The translations under genes and the position numbers were made by a program. From Capsicum annuum (taxonomy: Eukaryota; Streptophyta; Magnoliopsida; Solanales; Solanaceae), in contig NC_061111.1 in the NCBI RefSeq assembly GCF_002878395.1, forward strand, positions 21,205,908-21,269,907: 64,000 nt of DNA, given 5' to 3'. Positions 11,914-25,700 of this stretch are shown piece after piece. The notes beneath the pieces were generated by a model, which did no database searches, was not told where the DNA came from, and saw only the letters and a list, made by a program, of their open reading frames with translations. Numbering within the stretch: the first letter of the stretch is position 1; each line of letters starts with the position of its first letter.

Positions 11914-13485
11914 CTACCCTTCTTGTGGATAAGCATCCTCACAATCATCATCATCATCATTATGTGGCTCACTTTCGCGTTCCTCTCTATCTTGAGGCTC
12001 GGCCTCAGTCTTTTCTTTTTCAAGACCAACTTTCTCACCAAGGTAATACATTATCCCTTTCCTTAGGATCACATTGCGTCGGTTTGGACATTCATTGGCT
12101 TTATGCCCCCAACCTTGGAACTTGAAACATTGAAACCCTTTAGTATTAGGATACTTATGAGCTTCTTGTCGGGGAGGAAATTTGTGGATTGTTTTAGGCT
12201 CGGGCAGCCTTATAGTGGCGAGTTGGTCCTTTTTTTTGGTCCAACCCGAAGATGGTTGAACCATATCTTTGCTCCTCGGCCAACCCGAGGTTGATGGTCC
12301 CTTTTTCTTGAACGACGACCTCTCTTTAAGCTCCCTTTCAATCTCAAGAGCCGCTTGGATCAAACTTGTGAAGCGTCAAATGAATGGAGATCTCTTTGTT
12401 CAACCTACACTTGAACCGAATGATGTCATGGCCAATTTGTTCTCCACGATGATCAAGCTTCAACATGAGTCATTGAAACTCATCATAATATCCCATTACA
12501 CTTCGATTCCCTTGTCGCAAATTGTACAACCTAGCAAGCAACTCATGACGATAACTTTCGGGAAGATACCATTGTCTCATTAGATACCTCAACTGAAACC
12601 ATGGTGGTGGTTGTCCATCAATCAACTCATTACCAAACCGTTTGACATATTCCTACCATGTGTTAGCATAGCCTTCAAAGTGAGCTATGGCATAACAACT
12701 CTTATTCTTCTCCGATATATCATTCACTTGAAACACTTTACACAAGCCGACTCCCAAGCAAGATACACCTCGGGGTTACTTTCACCCTTAAAGATAGGTA
12801 GGCTCAATTTGATGGTATTGATACCTACGTCTCTCTCTTGGTGTCGATTTCCCCTTTCTCTATACCCTCGGTATCTTCTTGGATCCACACGTCCCCTTCT
12901 CATCTCTTCTTCCCTTATATAAGCATCGTCAAAGGATCCATACCCTTCATAATACTCTCTACCATATTCCTCAAAGTGGACGGTACGGTTTTAGACGTTT
13001 GGAACTTAATTTGGAGGGATTGGATTTTGTGGAGGTAGTGGTCTTTGGTTTAGTGGAGCTTGGAAGGAAGGATTTGGATTTTGTGGAGGCATTTGACGTC
13101 CGAGTCCCTCTTGCGGAACTTGAAGAGTTTGGGAATGTGTTGGTCTATTGGAGTCTCAGTTTAGGGGGTTATGAGTGGTTTGGCTTGCAGCATTTAGTGG
13201 AGCTAGTGAAGAATTTGGCAATTGTGGCCATGTTTCGGGAGTAACGGTGGTGGAGGAATTTCTATCATGTCCACTTGACGAAACATGTTGAGGAGTAGAA
13301 GGACGAGAGTTCATTTGACTCTCCACTTGTTCTAACCTCCCACTAATAGTCATTACTTCTCCCCTTATGGCTCCCACTTCCGTACTCAACCTTTCAAGAG
13401 CTTGGGTCATAGCCTCAAGAGTGACCCTCATATTCTCCATTTCATTAGAATCCACGGTTTGAGACGTGGTTCCCTCCATTGTCAA
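11914..13485 (-). pseudogene. Element B gag remnant
   Basis: The N-terminus (13156-13485) is predicted coiled coil from heptad-like spacing in ALERLSTEVGAIRGEV and following residues. The middle (12364-13155) is broken capsid sequence. The C-terminal part carries the zinc knuckle CFKFQGWGHKANEC (about 12075-12120), whose second Cys is Phe. The first ATG context is at 13485. Gag would form particles. The same coiled-coil N-terminus recurs in element D near 63370. Confidence 0.8.
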
Positions 13486-13494
13486 GGTATCACC

Positions 13495-14649
13495 TACACA
13501 AGCAACAAATAAGTTAGTTTAAAACCTCTCCTCACTCACACACTCTTGGATCACTCACACTCGAGCTCTACAAGTGTTGTAGATTGGCTAGTAACCCATG
13601 AATCCTTAAGGTTTGAGTATGCTCTTGTCCGGAGTAGATTCTTGTTTGAAACTCAAAGAATTCTTATCGGAATAGAGTCAGGGAGTTACAACGTATTCAA
13701 ACAACAAAAAGTAGACAAACAAACGATGACACGAATACAAGGCTTCAAAGGACTAATTGACAACCTATAATGAATGTACTAGCTTGCTAATTAGTTCTTG
13801 AGTCAATTAGAAGAACTAAGAATCAATAATTAGAAACTAAAATATCCAAATTGAGCTTAACTAATGACGTGAACAGTGATTAAGGTGATGTGGCAGCATG
13901 AAATTGGTCACGGGTCCATACATTTTGTTCAACAACTGAAGTCTTAATCTTCACAATTTTGTAATAGATGACTTTGCTTTTGGAGGGAAAGTAAAGTCTT
14001 GTAACTTTTCAACTTTTTCCAACTCAAAAAATGAGGCTTGACTTTACTAGTTCCACAAGACAAGGCTCTTTATTTTAAGGAAAGGTGGTTGTTAAGTCAA
14101 GGAAGTGATGTTGGCAAGTCTTTTCACAAACAACTTTACAACTTTGTCTTACAACCCTTTTGGATATATTTTAGTCTTTATAGTGGTCAAGATATGAGAT
14201 GATGAGAAGATCAAGATGAACACCACAACAATACTTCAAGAACACAACCACAATTCACCAACAATATCCCACTTTAAAGTCAAGCAACAACACGTAAACT
14301 CAGCCTTCTTCAAGTTCATCATACTACCACTTCAAGTCCACAATAGCAATTTCAATATATTAAGCTCAACTTAGCTTTAGACACCTTTTGTGTTGATGAG
14401 AAAGAAATCAACACAAGAAACAAACTAGACAAACAAAAGAGTATCTAGATATAAACACACAAACACCAATCTTGGCCAAGACAACAACACAACACAATTT
14501 TTTCGATCAAGAACAAGATGGACAGATTTCTCTCTTTTTTTCTGGAATTTTCAGATTTCAGCAACCTTTTTTTTTTCTTTTTTTTTTTTTTGGTATTTTT
14601 CAACTACCAAATCCAAGATTGATTTTGTTGGAATAAAATCAACCACAAG
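13495..14649 (-). other. Element B 5' leader, non-coding
   Basis: Roughly 1.15 kb between the primer site and gag, A/T-rich with no convincing ORF. It contains a pyrimidine run at 14570-14592. Such untranslated leaders usually hold packaging signals. None can be recognised here. Confidence 0.6.
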
Positions 14650-14660
14650 CTTTGATACCA
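14650..14660 (-). promoter_or_regulatory. Primer-binding site of element B
   Basis: Minus strand TGGTATCAAAG, tRNA-Met type with one difference from the TGGTATCAGAG of element A. Two bases (TT on the minus strand) separate it from the LTR end at 14663, the same spacing as in element D. Confidence 0.8.
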
Positions 14661-14662
14661 AA

Positions 14663-15435
14663 TGATACAAAAGTGAATGTGTGTCAAGAGAGTCAAGCCA
14701 ACACAAGAATAACAAGATGAACAACAACAATGCTAGTGAATCGAAATAGGCCACACACGGCTTCACTAGACTTCAAGGTTTACAAAAACTGACAAGATGA
14801 TAGAGATTACAATATTACAATAACAACAACAAGAGCAACAAAGTGGCAAAAACTATAGTGAATCGACAATGGCCCCACACGGCTTCAATATGTTGCCACA
14901 CAAACAACAAGATTACAAATTAAAGATAGTAAACAACATGAAAGGACCCTAAGACTAAAGAATATTATTATCAAGCTCTTACTTGGACCAAGAGGAACTC
15001 AATGACCTCAAGATCCTAGTTTCTAGCCAAGATTCAACCCAAGTGTCACTCCAATTGGGAATTTCAGTTTTGAGCTTCTCCAATGGAAGAGAGAAGTTCA
15101 AAATATTACAAGTCTTGTGTTCTCAAAATATCATGAATGAACTAACTCCAAAATAACCCTAACACTATCTATTTATATTAGTCCACAAAGGGAGATAACA
15201 AATGACCATCCTACCCTTGCCAAAGGGTGGCCTTGGAATGTAAGTTTATTACACTTCAAGGCTCATCTTCACACTTAAAAACATTTAATCCATTGGAAGG
15301 CTTAAGTACCAACTCACACACGGCCATTTGCATGAACATAGCTTGGAGTTTTTGTAACTCCCGAGCTTGGCTACGTGTGAATGGTCGTGAACTTGTTGGA
15401 CAGCTTGGTACACCCATATCAGGTTGTGTCACACA
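14663..15435 (-). repeat. Element B 5' LTR (outer boundary approximate)
   Basis: Inner end TGATAC (GTATCA on the minus strand) abuts the primer site. The outer end is placed at TCACACA near 15435, giving TG...CA on the minus strand. No second LTR is available to confirm it. A TATA box lies inside. Confidence 0.65.
15169..15177 (-). promoter_or_regulatory. TATA box in element B LTR
   Basis: Minus strand TATAAATAG, about 260 bp inside the LTR. The same TATAAATAG occurs in the LTR of related element D at 61759, which supports a conserved retrotransposon promoter. Confidence 0.65.
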
Positions 15436-16002
15436 CCGAAATAAGGTTTAAAATATTGAGTTTTATTGAGTTGAGGGGTTCAGATGACAAAAGTGTAAGT
15501 AGAGATGTTCACTTTACAAACTCGGACAAGTATAAGGGTCCACGAGATCATTTTGTCAAAATAAAGTCAAACAACTTGATTAACATAAGAAACAGTTAAG
15601 CAAAGGACTAAACAAATGCAAGCATCTAATACATAAAGGAGTCGTTCGGTATCGTGTAATAAAATAATGCAAAATATAGTGTATTTGTAATACTTGCTAC
15701 AAGGCAATTGTGTCTTAACCATGCTAATATTTGTATTAGAACCCCTTCCATTACTAATACCACCTCATCATATTCTTGGGAAGAAAAGGAGAAAATTGAT
15801 CCTTAGCATACTGGGTGTGAAAAATATATGGGCAACTTTAATAAATTGCAACTGTTTAGTACTTAATTACATTCTCTTTTTTTTTAATACTTACAAAAAG
15901 TTTGAATATTAATTTTCGAGATAAATCTCTGAGGCTCGAATACATAACCTTCCTAATACATAAATACCAATACATAAATCATATCTATTAATATCACATA
16001 GA
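15436..16002. other. Intergenic, no gene seen
   Basis: AT-rich sequence between element B and the foldback element. I see no ORF of substance or RNA gene. Confidence 0.6.
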
Positions 16003-16011
16003 TAAATTCAA

Positions 16012-17151
16012 GAAAAAATACATGTACTCAACTATTCGACTTTTTTCGTATAGGCACCTCAATTAAGCCATGTACCTATTGAACCCTTTACTCCTTCACA
16101 AAACGTTTCAATTAAGCACAATCTTTTGATGTGGCAAAAAATATAAAATGCGTGTAAGACACACGTTAATGATGTGGCAAAGTGACAAATTAAATAATGA
16201 CATGTGGCATTTTAACTTAAAATAATCATAAAAATAATTTTCTAATATAATTAAATCTAAATTTTTTTAAAATAAAAATCATCAACCCCCCCCCCCCCCC
16301 CACTGCAGCCACTACCCGATCCTCCCCCCTCCATTCCAAATACCCCCTTCTTCATCTTTGAGCACACAAAAGTAAAAAAGAAAAAAAAAAGGTGCTTTTT
16401 TTTTCTCATCAACAACCCCCCCCCCCCCCAGCAGCCGCCTCCCGATGCCCCCCGCTCTTCCCTTCCTAACACCCCTTTCTCCATGGATTGAACTTTCACA
16501 CTGAACTAAAAGGTGTATTTTTTTTGTTCTTGGCAGTAAACAACATGACACGTGAAAGGTTGATGAAGAAACGGTTGAAATGGAAGAAGAAGAAGAACAG
16601 CAGCAGACCAAAGATATTTTGCACTACTGTTATGCCAATGTAGCACTGCTATACTAGGTGGAATTTTCTCAAATTTTTACATTCATTTTGTCAAAAATTC
16701 AATCCCAAAGATATTTTTTTCATATGTTTTCTAACTTTTCACATCCATTTCATCATTAATTTAGTGTCTAGAATACAAATTTGCAATTTCTAATAGAGAG
16801 AAAGATGAAAAAGGAGAGAGATGAAAAAGGAAAATGAAGAAGAACAGTAGAACAGTTTTTAAGAAAAGGGGAGAAATTATTTTTTAAAAATAAAAAATAT
16901 GAGAAAGGAGATAATTAAGAAAAATAAAAAAGATAAAGAGATTTAAACAAAAAAAAAAAAGAAGCTAAAATTTAATGTTTCACGCTCCTAAATTGAGTGT
17001 AGTGCACGCATTATGTCATATCAGCGTCACGTCAGCAATTGTGCTTAATTGAAATGTTTTGTGAAGTAATAAAGGTTCAATAGGTACATGATCTAATTGA
17101 GGTGCCTATACGAAAAAAGTCAAATAGTTGAGACTGTATATGTATTCTTCC
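16012..17151. mobile_element. Non-autonomous MULE-like foldback element (1140 bp)
   Basis: The two ends are long inverted repeats: about 16012-16140 matches the reverse complement of about 17025-17151, including CGTATAGGCACCTCAATTA in both arms. The flanks TAAATTCAA (16003-16011) and TAAATTTAA (17152-17160) are a 9-bp target duplication with one mismatch, the length typical of Mutator-like elements. The interior has two C homopolymers (16285-16301 and 16416-16429) and purine-rich low-complexity sequence. No transposase. The glycine-rich reading frames in it are homopolymer artefacts. Confidence 0.85.
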
Positions 17152-17160
17152 TAAATTTAA

Positions 17161-19080
17161 ATACATATCTTATGTATCAGTAGCACAAAAAGCATTCTGA
17201 TACACGATTGTTATTAGATTTTCAACCAAAAACATCTTTCTTATGTATCTATAACCTAATATTCAGTAACTTTTGTACATTTGGTGGAGGCTCGCAAGAC
17301 ATATCTTTTTATCCTCTTCAATCAAATACATCATTTTTGTGTATCTCCAAATTTCAATAAAATCATTATTATGCATTTCCATTAATATCATCTATCTTCA
17401 ACCTTCATTGGCGAATCTCGGATAGCAAACCCACTAACAACTGCCATTGAAACATAATTTTTGAGTTTGAAGTAATAGTGGGGAGAATTCCGAAATTTCA
17501 AACATTTGGAGTTACTCTTGACTGTAACTTTGGTCGGGCAAAAATTGAAGCAACGAGAAGAGAAAACGAAGGGAAGAAAATGACAAAAATTCAAATCTTT
17601 TAGAGTTAAACTTCGATTATAATTCAATCAGACAGAAATTAAAGCGAAGGGAAGGAAAATCGAAGAGCAGGATTGTTCCGAGGCTTATACAACTTGCTGT
17701 GAGAAATGGATGATGAATTGCGCAAGTTGTTCGGGATCTGCTACCATTGCTAATTGTGGAGTTTTGCCTAATATTCATACGAAATTGCTTCGCAGGAACT
17801 TCAGATCTCTAGGTTGGGTTGTGAAATGAATTTGGGATATGGGGCAGGGAGTATTATCATGCATCCAATGGTATAGAGCCAGACAGTAAAAGAAAAGGAT
17901 TTATGTAATTATTTTAAAAGGTTAAAATTTTAAGTAACAATGATAAATTAAAGGTGTTGTATTATGTAATTTATCCACTCACAAGTAGACATGCTTAGGA
18001 AGAAGGAAATCATAAGATCCAACACAAAAGACTGGCTCATCAACATCACTAAAAACCTAAACTTAGTAACACCAAAACCTGGCTTATCAGCAGTACTCGT
18101 AATCTTATTAACACCAGATTTCACATCAACTGCCATAAACTTTCTTGATTCTAATTTTCATTAATTCCAAAAGAGTTTACTCTTCGGATACCTGACTAGC
18201 ACACAGTATATCCCCAAAAACAAGCGGACAACTTCCATCATCACCAAAACGATCAGTAAACTTATTATTCCAAATTACCCCCTGATGTTACGAATAGCAG
18301 CATCAATCAACACCCAACCCATCATCATTGTTGACCTTCAATTGCACAGAAACAGGAATTTTCTGCATAAGAGAAGCAGAACAACACAAAGATCCAATCT
18401 TTGAATAATTCTTCCAACTACATATAAAAAGTATATAGCAGAAGAGGTAAAAATAGTTGTCGTATCAAGTTGTTCACCAACAAGCCATAATTAAAACTTC
18501 GATGACACAGAATTTGGGTTTTTTTTCTTATTGTGTAAGGATAAACTACAACATCCTCAGATGTGCATGGAGGGAAATCAAAAGATCCAACACCTATAAG
18601 GGTGAAGCTATGTAGGCATCACTGAGAAAACAAAAGAGCATTGACACATACTACTCTTGGATTTCAATTTTTTCCAAGAAAGCTCGCTACCTTTTGGGCT
18701 TCTTACTATAGCATGAAAATCTCCAGCATTTTTCAAGGTGCAATCAAATATCACAAAGAGAATTAACAATCACTCGGCATTATACTTTTAAGAGTTGCAT
18801 TCACATCCTGGAAATGAAACGAATTACATAAAAGAATATTAAGATTCTAAAACCCTATTATCTATGATATTGCAGCTCAATAAATTTAGACCACCTGTGG
18901 ACGTACATGAGCTGATAGCTGTGGGGTATCTCTTGCGTTCTTCTCACAACGATCCACTTCTCCATGTGTCCGCCAAATGACATTCTATAGAATGTCAGGA
19001 TGAGGAAGCTTGGAACCAATTCAAATGAGTCGTGCTGCTACAACTCAATGACAAATTGGCAACATTTATATTGGTTTTGC
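17161..19080. other. Intergenic and probable RH5 3' UTR, otherwise unassigned
   Basis: About 1.9 kb downstream of the helicase stop codon. The part nearest 19081 should be 3' UTR, but the poly(A) site cannot be fixed. Short minus-strand ORFs at 17388-17627 and 17948-18136 have no family I recognise. A loosely repeated phrase with AAGATCCAACAC occurs near 18015 and 18583. Confidence 0.5.
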
Positions 19081-19176
19081 TCAATCTTCGTTATCAGAAT
19101 CGCCAAATTTTATTTTTGTAGCCTTTGGAGCATTTGCATCAATTTCTCTAAAATGAGCACCATAGATCTTGGACTC
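19081..19176 (-). CDS. RH5: RH5-like exon 13: C-terminus and stop
   Basis: [12 protein letters not shown] to an acidic end DSDNED and TGA at 19081-19083. This short C-terminal exon matches the end of Arabidopsis RH5 in pattern. Confidence 0.93.
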   Translation of the reverse strand, partial: ESKIYGAHFREIDANAPKATKIKFGDSDNED

Positions 19177-22100
19177 CTGCAAATAGGTCAACTCAACAAT
19201 GTAACAAAGAGCATGTGCAGTGATAGAGAAACAAGATTCAGTTGACAATTACTTCTCAAGCAAACAAATTATGCCAGCAAGAAAATAGGCAATCACAACG
19301 TATCACATGTAATACATTGTTTCTTCACCATCTCTCTGCCTTTATCTTCTACATTGTTTCTTCACCATCTCTCTGCCTTTATCTTCAGCAGATTTGGCAT
19401 ATTTCTCAGCATAATTCTCTTAAAAGTTCTCAATCCTACATGCCTCCATGGAACCAAGATTCAAATCCTCAGACTTGAGAGGCAGAATTACCGGTACTTG
19501 TATTCGACCCATCATCAATGCCTAAGAAGGCATGAAGTGCACAAGGCACTCCGACAAAGTGAGTAAATAACTAATGAATAGGACAGAGTTACCAAGTAAA
19601 CCAGAGAACGAGGGAAAATGTTACTATGGAACAACTGACATTAGTTGTGTGAACATCTTTTTTGTGAGACAAAAGAAGTGGAGCCTCCAACAACTAATGT
19701 CAACTGTGTGAGGCACATATTAAAATTTTTCCAGAACGAGATGTACTGAAATTTAGGAGACCAATGCATGATTGCATATGCATTTCAAATCACAAGGCAG
19801 CAGCATACTGATGAAGAGCCCTTGTCACATCAAAGGGTTTGAAGCATCTTCAGTATTACTACTATCATGGACTTATCCACCAACCCCACACACCCCAAGT
19901 CTGTGTAAAAAGGTTATATTCATGATCACTACTAGTGCGTCAACTTTGGCATCTAAATTCTTCAAAACCTATGGGAAGAAGATCTGAGGACTTCCCTGTA
20001 ACTGTCCCCATAGCATAACACACACTGCCGTATGAAGTTTGCATCTATATCTATGCGCATGAAGGGGGTGTTTGGATTAGCTTTAGTTCAGTGACTTATA
20101 AGCAAAAAGTCAAAAGCCAAAAGTAGGTAGCAACCAACTTTTTGGCTTTTTCTTGTACTTTTTAAGCTTAAAGTAAAGTGCTTAAAAGCACTTTGTGTCT
20201 TTGCCAAACACCTCCAAAAATTAAAAGGTGCTTAAGAGCCAAAAACATCTAAAAATAAAGAGTGTTTGGATTGACTTATTTTTAGGTGCTTTTGGCTTTT
20301 AAACACTTTCTAATTTTTGGAGGTGTTTGGCAAAGACACAAAGTGCTTTTAAGCACTTTACGTTAAGCTTAAAAAGTACAAAAATAGCCAAAAGCCAAAA
20401 GTTGGTTGCTACCAACTTTTGTCTTTTAGCATATAAGTCACCTAAAAAAAGCTAATCCAAACACCCTCGAAGAAGACAGCCTTGGGCAAACTCCTCCTAA
20501 GCCATGGCAATCCAATCCAACAAAGGTGTCGATGACAGTAGGCAAGCTACAACTTAAGCCTCTAAAGCTTGACCCCACACCAGTGTCCTATGAACATGTC
20601 TAAAACTACACAAGCTCGTATTGCCAGCAACTTAGCCTGCACATGCCCTTCTGATGGCACACTTGACTACCCCACAAGCGCACATCAAGGTGTCATTAGG
20701 TAAATGGTAACATATTCGTAATATGCAACCAAGAAGCTTACCTTTTTCTTTACATGGGTTCCAAAATTGAGAAGGGCAGCTGGAACAGTCTGTCCAGCTT
20801 CTCTGAGGACATTTATTAACTCCCCAGAAAGTCCCTGTGATATACACGCTCATCATAAGAATCAAAATAGCAAAGCGCTGAGAGAATAGTACAAGGGAAA
20901 TAAAAGTGAGATCTCTATTATATAGATCAGCCAAACAGTACCTTGTTATCCTTAGTGAAGAATGTATGAGCTACACCTTTTTTACCAGCCCTTCCAGTTC
21001 TTCCAATTCTATGAACATAATCCTCTGTTGTCAAAGGGAAACTATAATTTATCACAACTTCAACATCAGGTATATCCAGTCCTCGAGCAGCTACATCAGT
21101 AGCTATCTGCAGAAGCATAAGAATTATGTTAATGAGGCTATCGCATGTTTCAACGCTCACAAAAGAAAACCGAGCAAACAGCGAGATCATTCATGAACAG
21201 CCGATCCAAATTCAACTGGACATCCCAACACAATTTCCAACCAGCATCAGAGCAACACAACTAGAATTCACAAAGTATCAGGAAATCGATTTTGCAGGAA
21301 CGAGTAAGAAGCAAAATATTGCAAGACATTTTGATGGGAAAAATGTTAAGCATCCTATTATTCTTGGACAGAAGAGGATTGGCTAGAAAATAGTACTCCA
21401 AGATTCAGCGGAGGAATCCTAGCTGGTAAGTCAAACTACCGTGAAGCCATTGCATTATCAAAAGGTCATCAATCAACCATCATGCAAAAAATCAGACAAA
21501 CAAAAACGATTTCATGAAGGATGCTCCAAAAGATGAGGCAGTTATTCATCTGATGAAAATTTTGGTAGTAAATTGGCCATCAATTTATAATTAAATATTT
21601 CAAAACTTCAAGGAATCTTAACTTGAATATATGTGATAATGAAGAGAATAAGTGAGCTAACCACAATATTGAAACAACTTGTACAATAATGATTGGAGCA
21701 AACCTACCATGAGAAGTTAGGAACTAAAGAGGGAGTAAAAATTGATGTAAATTAGGATGACAAGAGAAAACCAAAATACAGTGATTCTGCTTCCTACCAT
21801 AATTAAGAATTTGTACGAGTGTTTCAGTCAAGAGTATCAAACACGTCTGAGGTTCTTCTTTACCTAATTAAAGCACATTCTCTTTGGTTCTTATATACTT
21901 GATTAGTTAGCCGTATATGGTTAGCATCCTCTTGAGATGTTATTCCAATAGTTATCTACCTATCAAATAAACATCACCCGAAGTGGAAACAAATACAACA
22001 CAGGAAAACAGTGTGTACCATTAGAGGACAGCTTCCGTCCTTGAAGAGTGACAGTGCCTTAGTACGAGCATGCTGTTGCTTGTCACCACTAATGGACACG

Positions 22101-22662
22101 ACTTTCCAACCCCTGAGGCCAAGACACATCAAAGACAAACAAAATGTAGACCAGATATGATATTAGTGATGTCGGTAGCACAATACAGTGAGCATGGTTC
22201 GTACTGCATGTACCAATTTTGCCAGGATCAAATTTGTTTGAACATGTATTATCAGCAGGCAAATTGGAAACTAGGCACATGAATCTAATGTTTTGCTCAC
22301 AACTAAACAGAAGAGTCAATAGAATTACCTTTTCTGTAGCATCATTTCAACACGAGATGCTTCCTTCTTGTATAAAACAAAAACCAATACTCTATTCCTG
22401 TTCAAAGTTTGCAACCTCTTGTAAGCATCCATTAGAAAGAGAGTTTAAAGAACCCAATGCCATTACCTGGTTTTAACACCAAAACAGGATACAAATAATG
22501 CAAACACTATCCCCAATAACTTATGATTGAGGAATGTATAAAACCATTGCCACGAAGATAATTTTGCTGGACAATGGATAAGGAAATAAAAAACAATACA
22601 ACAATGAGGGTAAGTAAAATGAACTCATCCACTTTTTTTTTTTTTTGAAAAAAAATAAGGAA

Positions 22663-22700
<38 letters not shown>

Positions 22701-25700
22701 CGAGAGGGCGAGATAGGTGCACCTTTCCCCATGCCCCATGGTTTGATAAACCTACTCATTAACTCCTGGAAGAAAAATGGAATCACTATTTTTAGGATAC
22801 CCTCACTTGATCAACCATCTACAATAAACAGAGGGTGACACCAGACAACTGTGTTTAGACAACATTAACCGTAATGGGCAGATTAATCATTTCACACTTT
22901 TTATGAGAAAGGTAACATTATATTAAACATCAGCACAAAGGCGGTGCTGGTCTGGTCTTTTTGCACTTAAGTCACTTAAGAATGATTTTAAATTAAGGAA
23001 CACTGTTCTAGTTGAGTTAACAGGAAGGAAGCAATCCATTCAATTCCTATAAGTACAAAAAAATTACAATCCTATTTTTGTACACAAGCTAAGTTGCTCG
23101 GACTCAGGTGCGGGTGTCCGATACGGGTACGGATGTAGAGGTCGGATCCTTCACGGTCTCAATTTAAAGATTCGGGGATATGGATCTAGAGAAGGATACG
23201 GGTGCAGGGATTCGGAGAAAATTAATTTAAATATCTAAAAGTAGAGTTGTAAAACATAAATTATGAGATATTATGTGGAAAACTAGAGGAAAAAACATTG
23301 TTCAAGAAGAAAATCCTGAAAGGAGATAAAAAGAAAAGCAATAACATAAAAATTTCTATATACAAGACATTCCATTTTTTTCAATTTCATCTTAGCTTTT
23401 GTTTTGATTACATAACTTCTTAAATCTGTCCAGACTTTCCCAACCGATTTTGTTCAAAGTACCCAAAATTGGTTGACCAGATCGGGTACGAATTCCACAC
23501 CCACACCCCCATGTCGTGTCGACACGGGTGCGGCACCGAAAGTGAGGAGTTCGACTAACTTAGTACACAAGTAGGTAATCAGGATATCAAAACCGCAAGC
23601 AAACACTTAACAGGAAGTAAGCAATCCATTCAAATCCTAAAAGCACAAGGGAGTTACAAGCCTATTTTGTATACAAGGAGGTAATCAAGAGATTAAAACC
23701 ACAGGCATAGAAACTTTACCAATATATAACAGTTGCTAGTGCATTAAATAAACGATCAACTACATGTTTTTCAAAAGAACAGTAGCTTTCTCAAGAAATA
23801 TCTCAACAGAGTTTGGAGTAAAAATAATTCAAGAAGTTCCCCGTAACCTATGGACACCGTTGACTAGCATATTTCAGGAACGACGTCATTCATGAATATC
23901 ATTATTCATATAGTACTATAATAATGGTTTGACAGTGATGTCAGCAAGAGACAACGAACGCAGGCTTGAGAGCTGGCAATGATGAGATCAGAAATGTGTC
24001 AGTAGAGATTTCTTCAAGCTATACCTTCTAGACTTGTGGTACTTTTCCAGCAAGTTTTGTAAACGCTCATCACGGGCTCGATCTTCCAAGACCTATAATG
24101 TAAAAGGAAGTGGACAAGCAATTTAGCAGGAAGAAGTAGAGATGAACTTGTACGTCTTCTCCTCTTTTGTGTTTTCATTTTTGTTTTTGGCTCTCTTTGT
24201 TGGTTGATTGGCTGGGAAGGGAGGCAAGAATATGCTGATTATGAAAGAGCTGGAAAAAAATAAAAAGAAAATCTGCATATCTAATAAGTCTTTAGAATTT
24301 CTATAATGGAGTTTACCTCGACAATTTGCATGACATCATGGTTGGCAGCCAAATCTTCTGAACCTACAACTACCTGAACAAACTTCAGTTTTAAGACAGG
24401 AAAGGAACCACAACAAATTTGAGGATATATTCTGACTGGTGAATCAGACCTTGATTGGATTGGGATCCATGAATTCTTGAGCTAATTGATGAACAGCCGG
24501 AGGCCATGTAGCACTGAACATAACCATCTGCCGAACTGCACAATTTGATGGAACTTGAGTGGTGGACAGAAAAATACATGTTCACAGAATGTAAACTTCA
24601 GCTAGCTAATATCTGAAGTGCAAAATAAGGCATACCATGTAACATGGGAGGACAAGGAAATGAATCAAAAAAATAGAAGGCTTGAAATATTAACAAGATT
24701 CGAATTTTCAACATCCGTTTTTTAGTCTTACATATATACTGAGAAAATGAAACAAAAAATAAACTTTAATATGGTTTACTTCATTTACAAAAAGGATAGA
24801 AAATGAAACTACAAATGTCTCATTGGGACATATAAATTGTGACCGAGCGAAAAAATGGTACTTGGAGCAAATACAATAAGCTGTGAAAAGCATTCAGATG
24901 CAAGTATCGCATTGAAAAGAAAAGAAAAAGATATTACAACAGGCTAAATCTATCTAATGAGAAGTCCATCAAAGCTCCAGCTCTAAGAATTCAAGAGATG
25001 GAATCAAATGCAGAGAGCAAAATTCATACCAGAGCATGTTTGGCTCAATATAGCACGGACTGCTGGTTCAAAACCTAAATCAAGCATGCGATCAGCTTCA
25101 TCTAGCACCTATAGCAATATTAGTAACATCAGTCAATGGTAAAAGAGCATGACAGTTGACGTTATTCCGTTTATATTAAGCTCATATGACCGAGAAAAAA
25201 AGAATTAAATCATATTTAAAAGTTACCTCGTGACCATGTCAGGTAAATTAAGAGAAGCGGAAACACTACAATTTCTTAATATGTGATAACATTACTAAAA
25301 ATAAAGGATAACACAATCTCTGTGTTTTCTTCTGTCACATTAAAGTAATCACTCATTTACATCCAATGTTAACTTTGAGAGATTTATTACCCAAGGATAA
25401 ACAAGTGACAGTAATAGATGGTAAATAGAATGTAAACAACAAAAGATGTTTTTTTTTTTTTGATTAAGTTAACATTTTGTATATTAATCATCAGCTCAAA
25501 GGCTGGAATCCAAAATTTACAACCCAGCCTACATCCAACTGTGTAGAATTAGAAAACAAAAACAAAAGGAAAGAAGAAACTATTCATAGATCCTATTTCA
25601 TCTTACAAGGATCCTAGTATGTCTATGATAGCCACAGGGTTATTCATATTCTCAGAACTACACCAATAGCAAAGATAATGCAGTTCGTTTTAACAGCAAA

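Larger units (their letters stand above)
8520..15435 (-). mobile_element. Element B: Ty3/Gypsy LTR retrotransposon, 3' part displaced by element A
   Basis: Minus-strand element with 5' LTR (14663-15435), primer site, a 1.16-kb leader, gag, protease, RT-RNase H and integrase. The integrase C-terminus stops at 8520 where element A begins, so the rest of pol and the 3' LTR should lie beyond the window start. Gag N-terminus, PBS context and LTR end match element D at the other end of the window, so both belong to one family. I cannot assign the clade with certainty. Confidence 0.87.

Noticed and set aside
11848..13244. Plus-strand ORFs across element B gag
   Set aside because: Antisense of gag; the minus-strand reading gives recognisable capsid and zinc-knuckle sequence.
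16257..16611. Gly/Ser-rich minus-strand ORFs
   Set aside because: Produced by C homopolymers and purine runs in a non-coding foldback element.
22507..22739. Minus-strand ORFs with Leu-Ser and Thr-His repeats
   Set aside because: Translations of the GT/GA microsatellite in an intron.
24391..24585. Minus-strand ORF over RH5-like exon 6
   Set aside because: Wrong frame of the true exon; includes intron.
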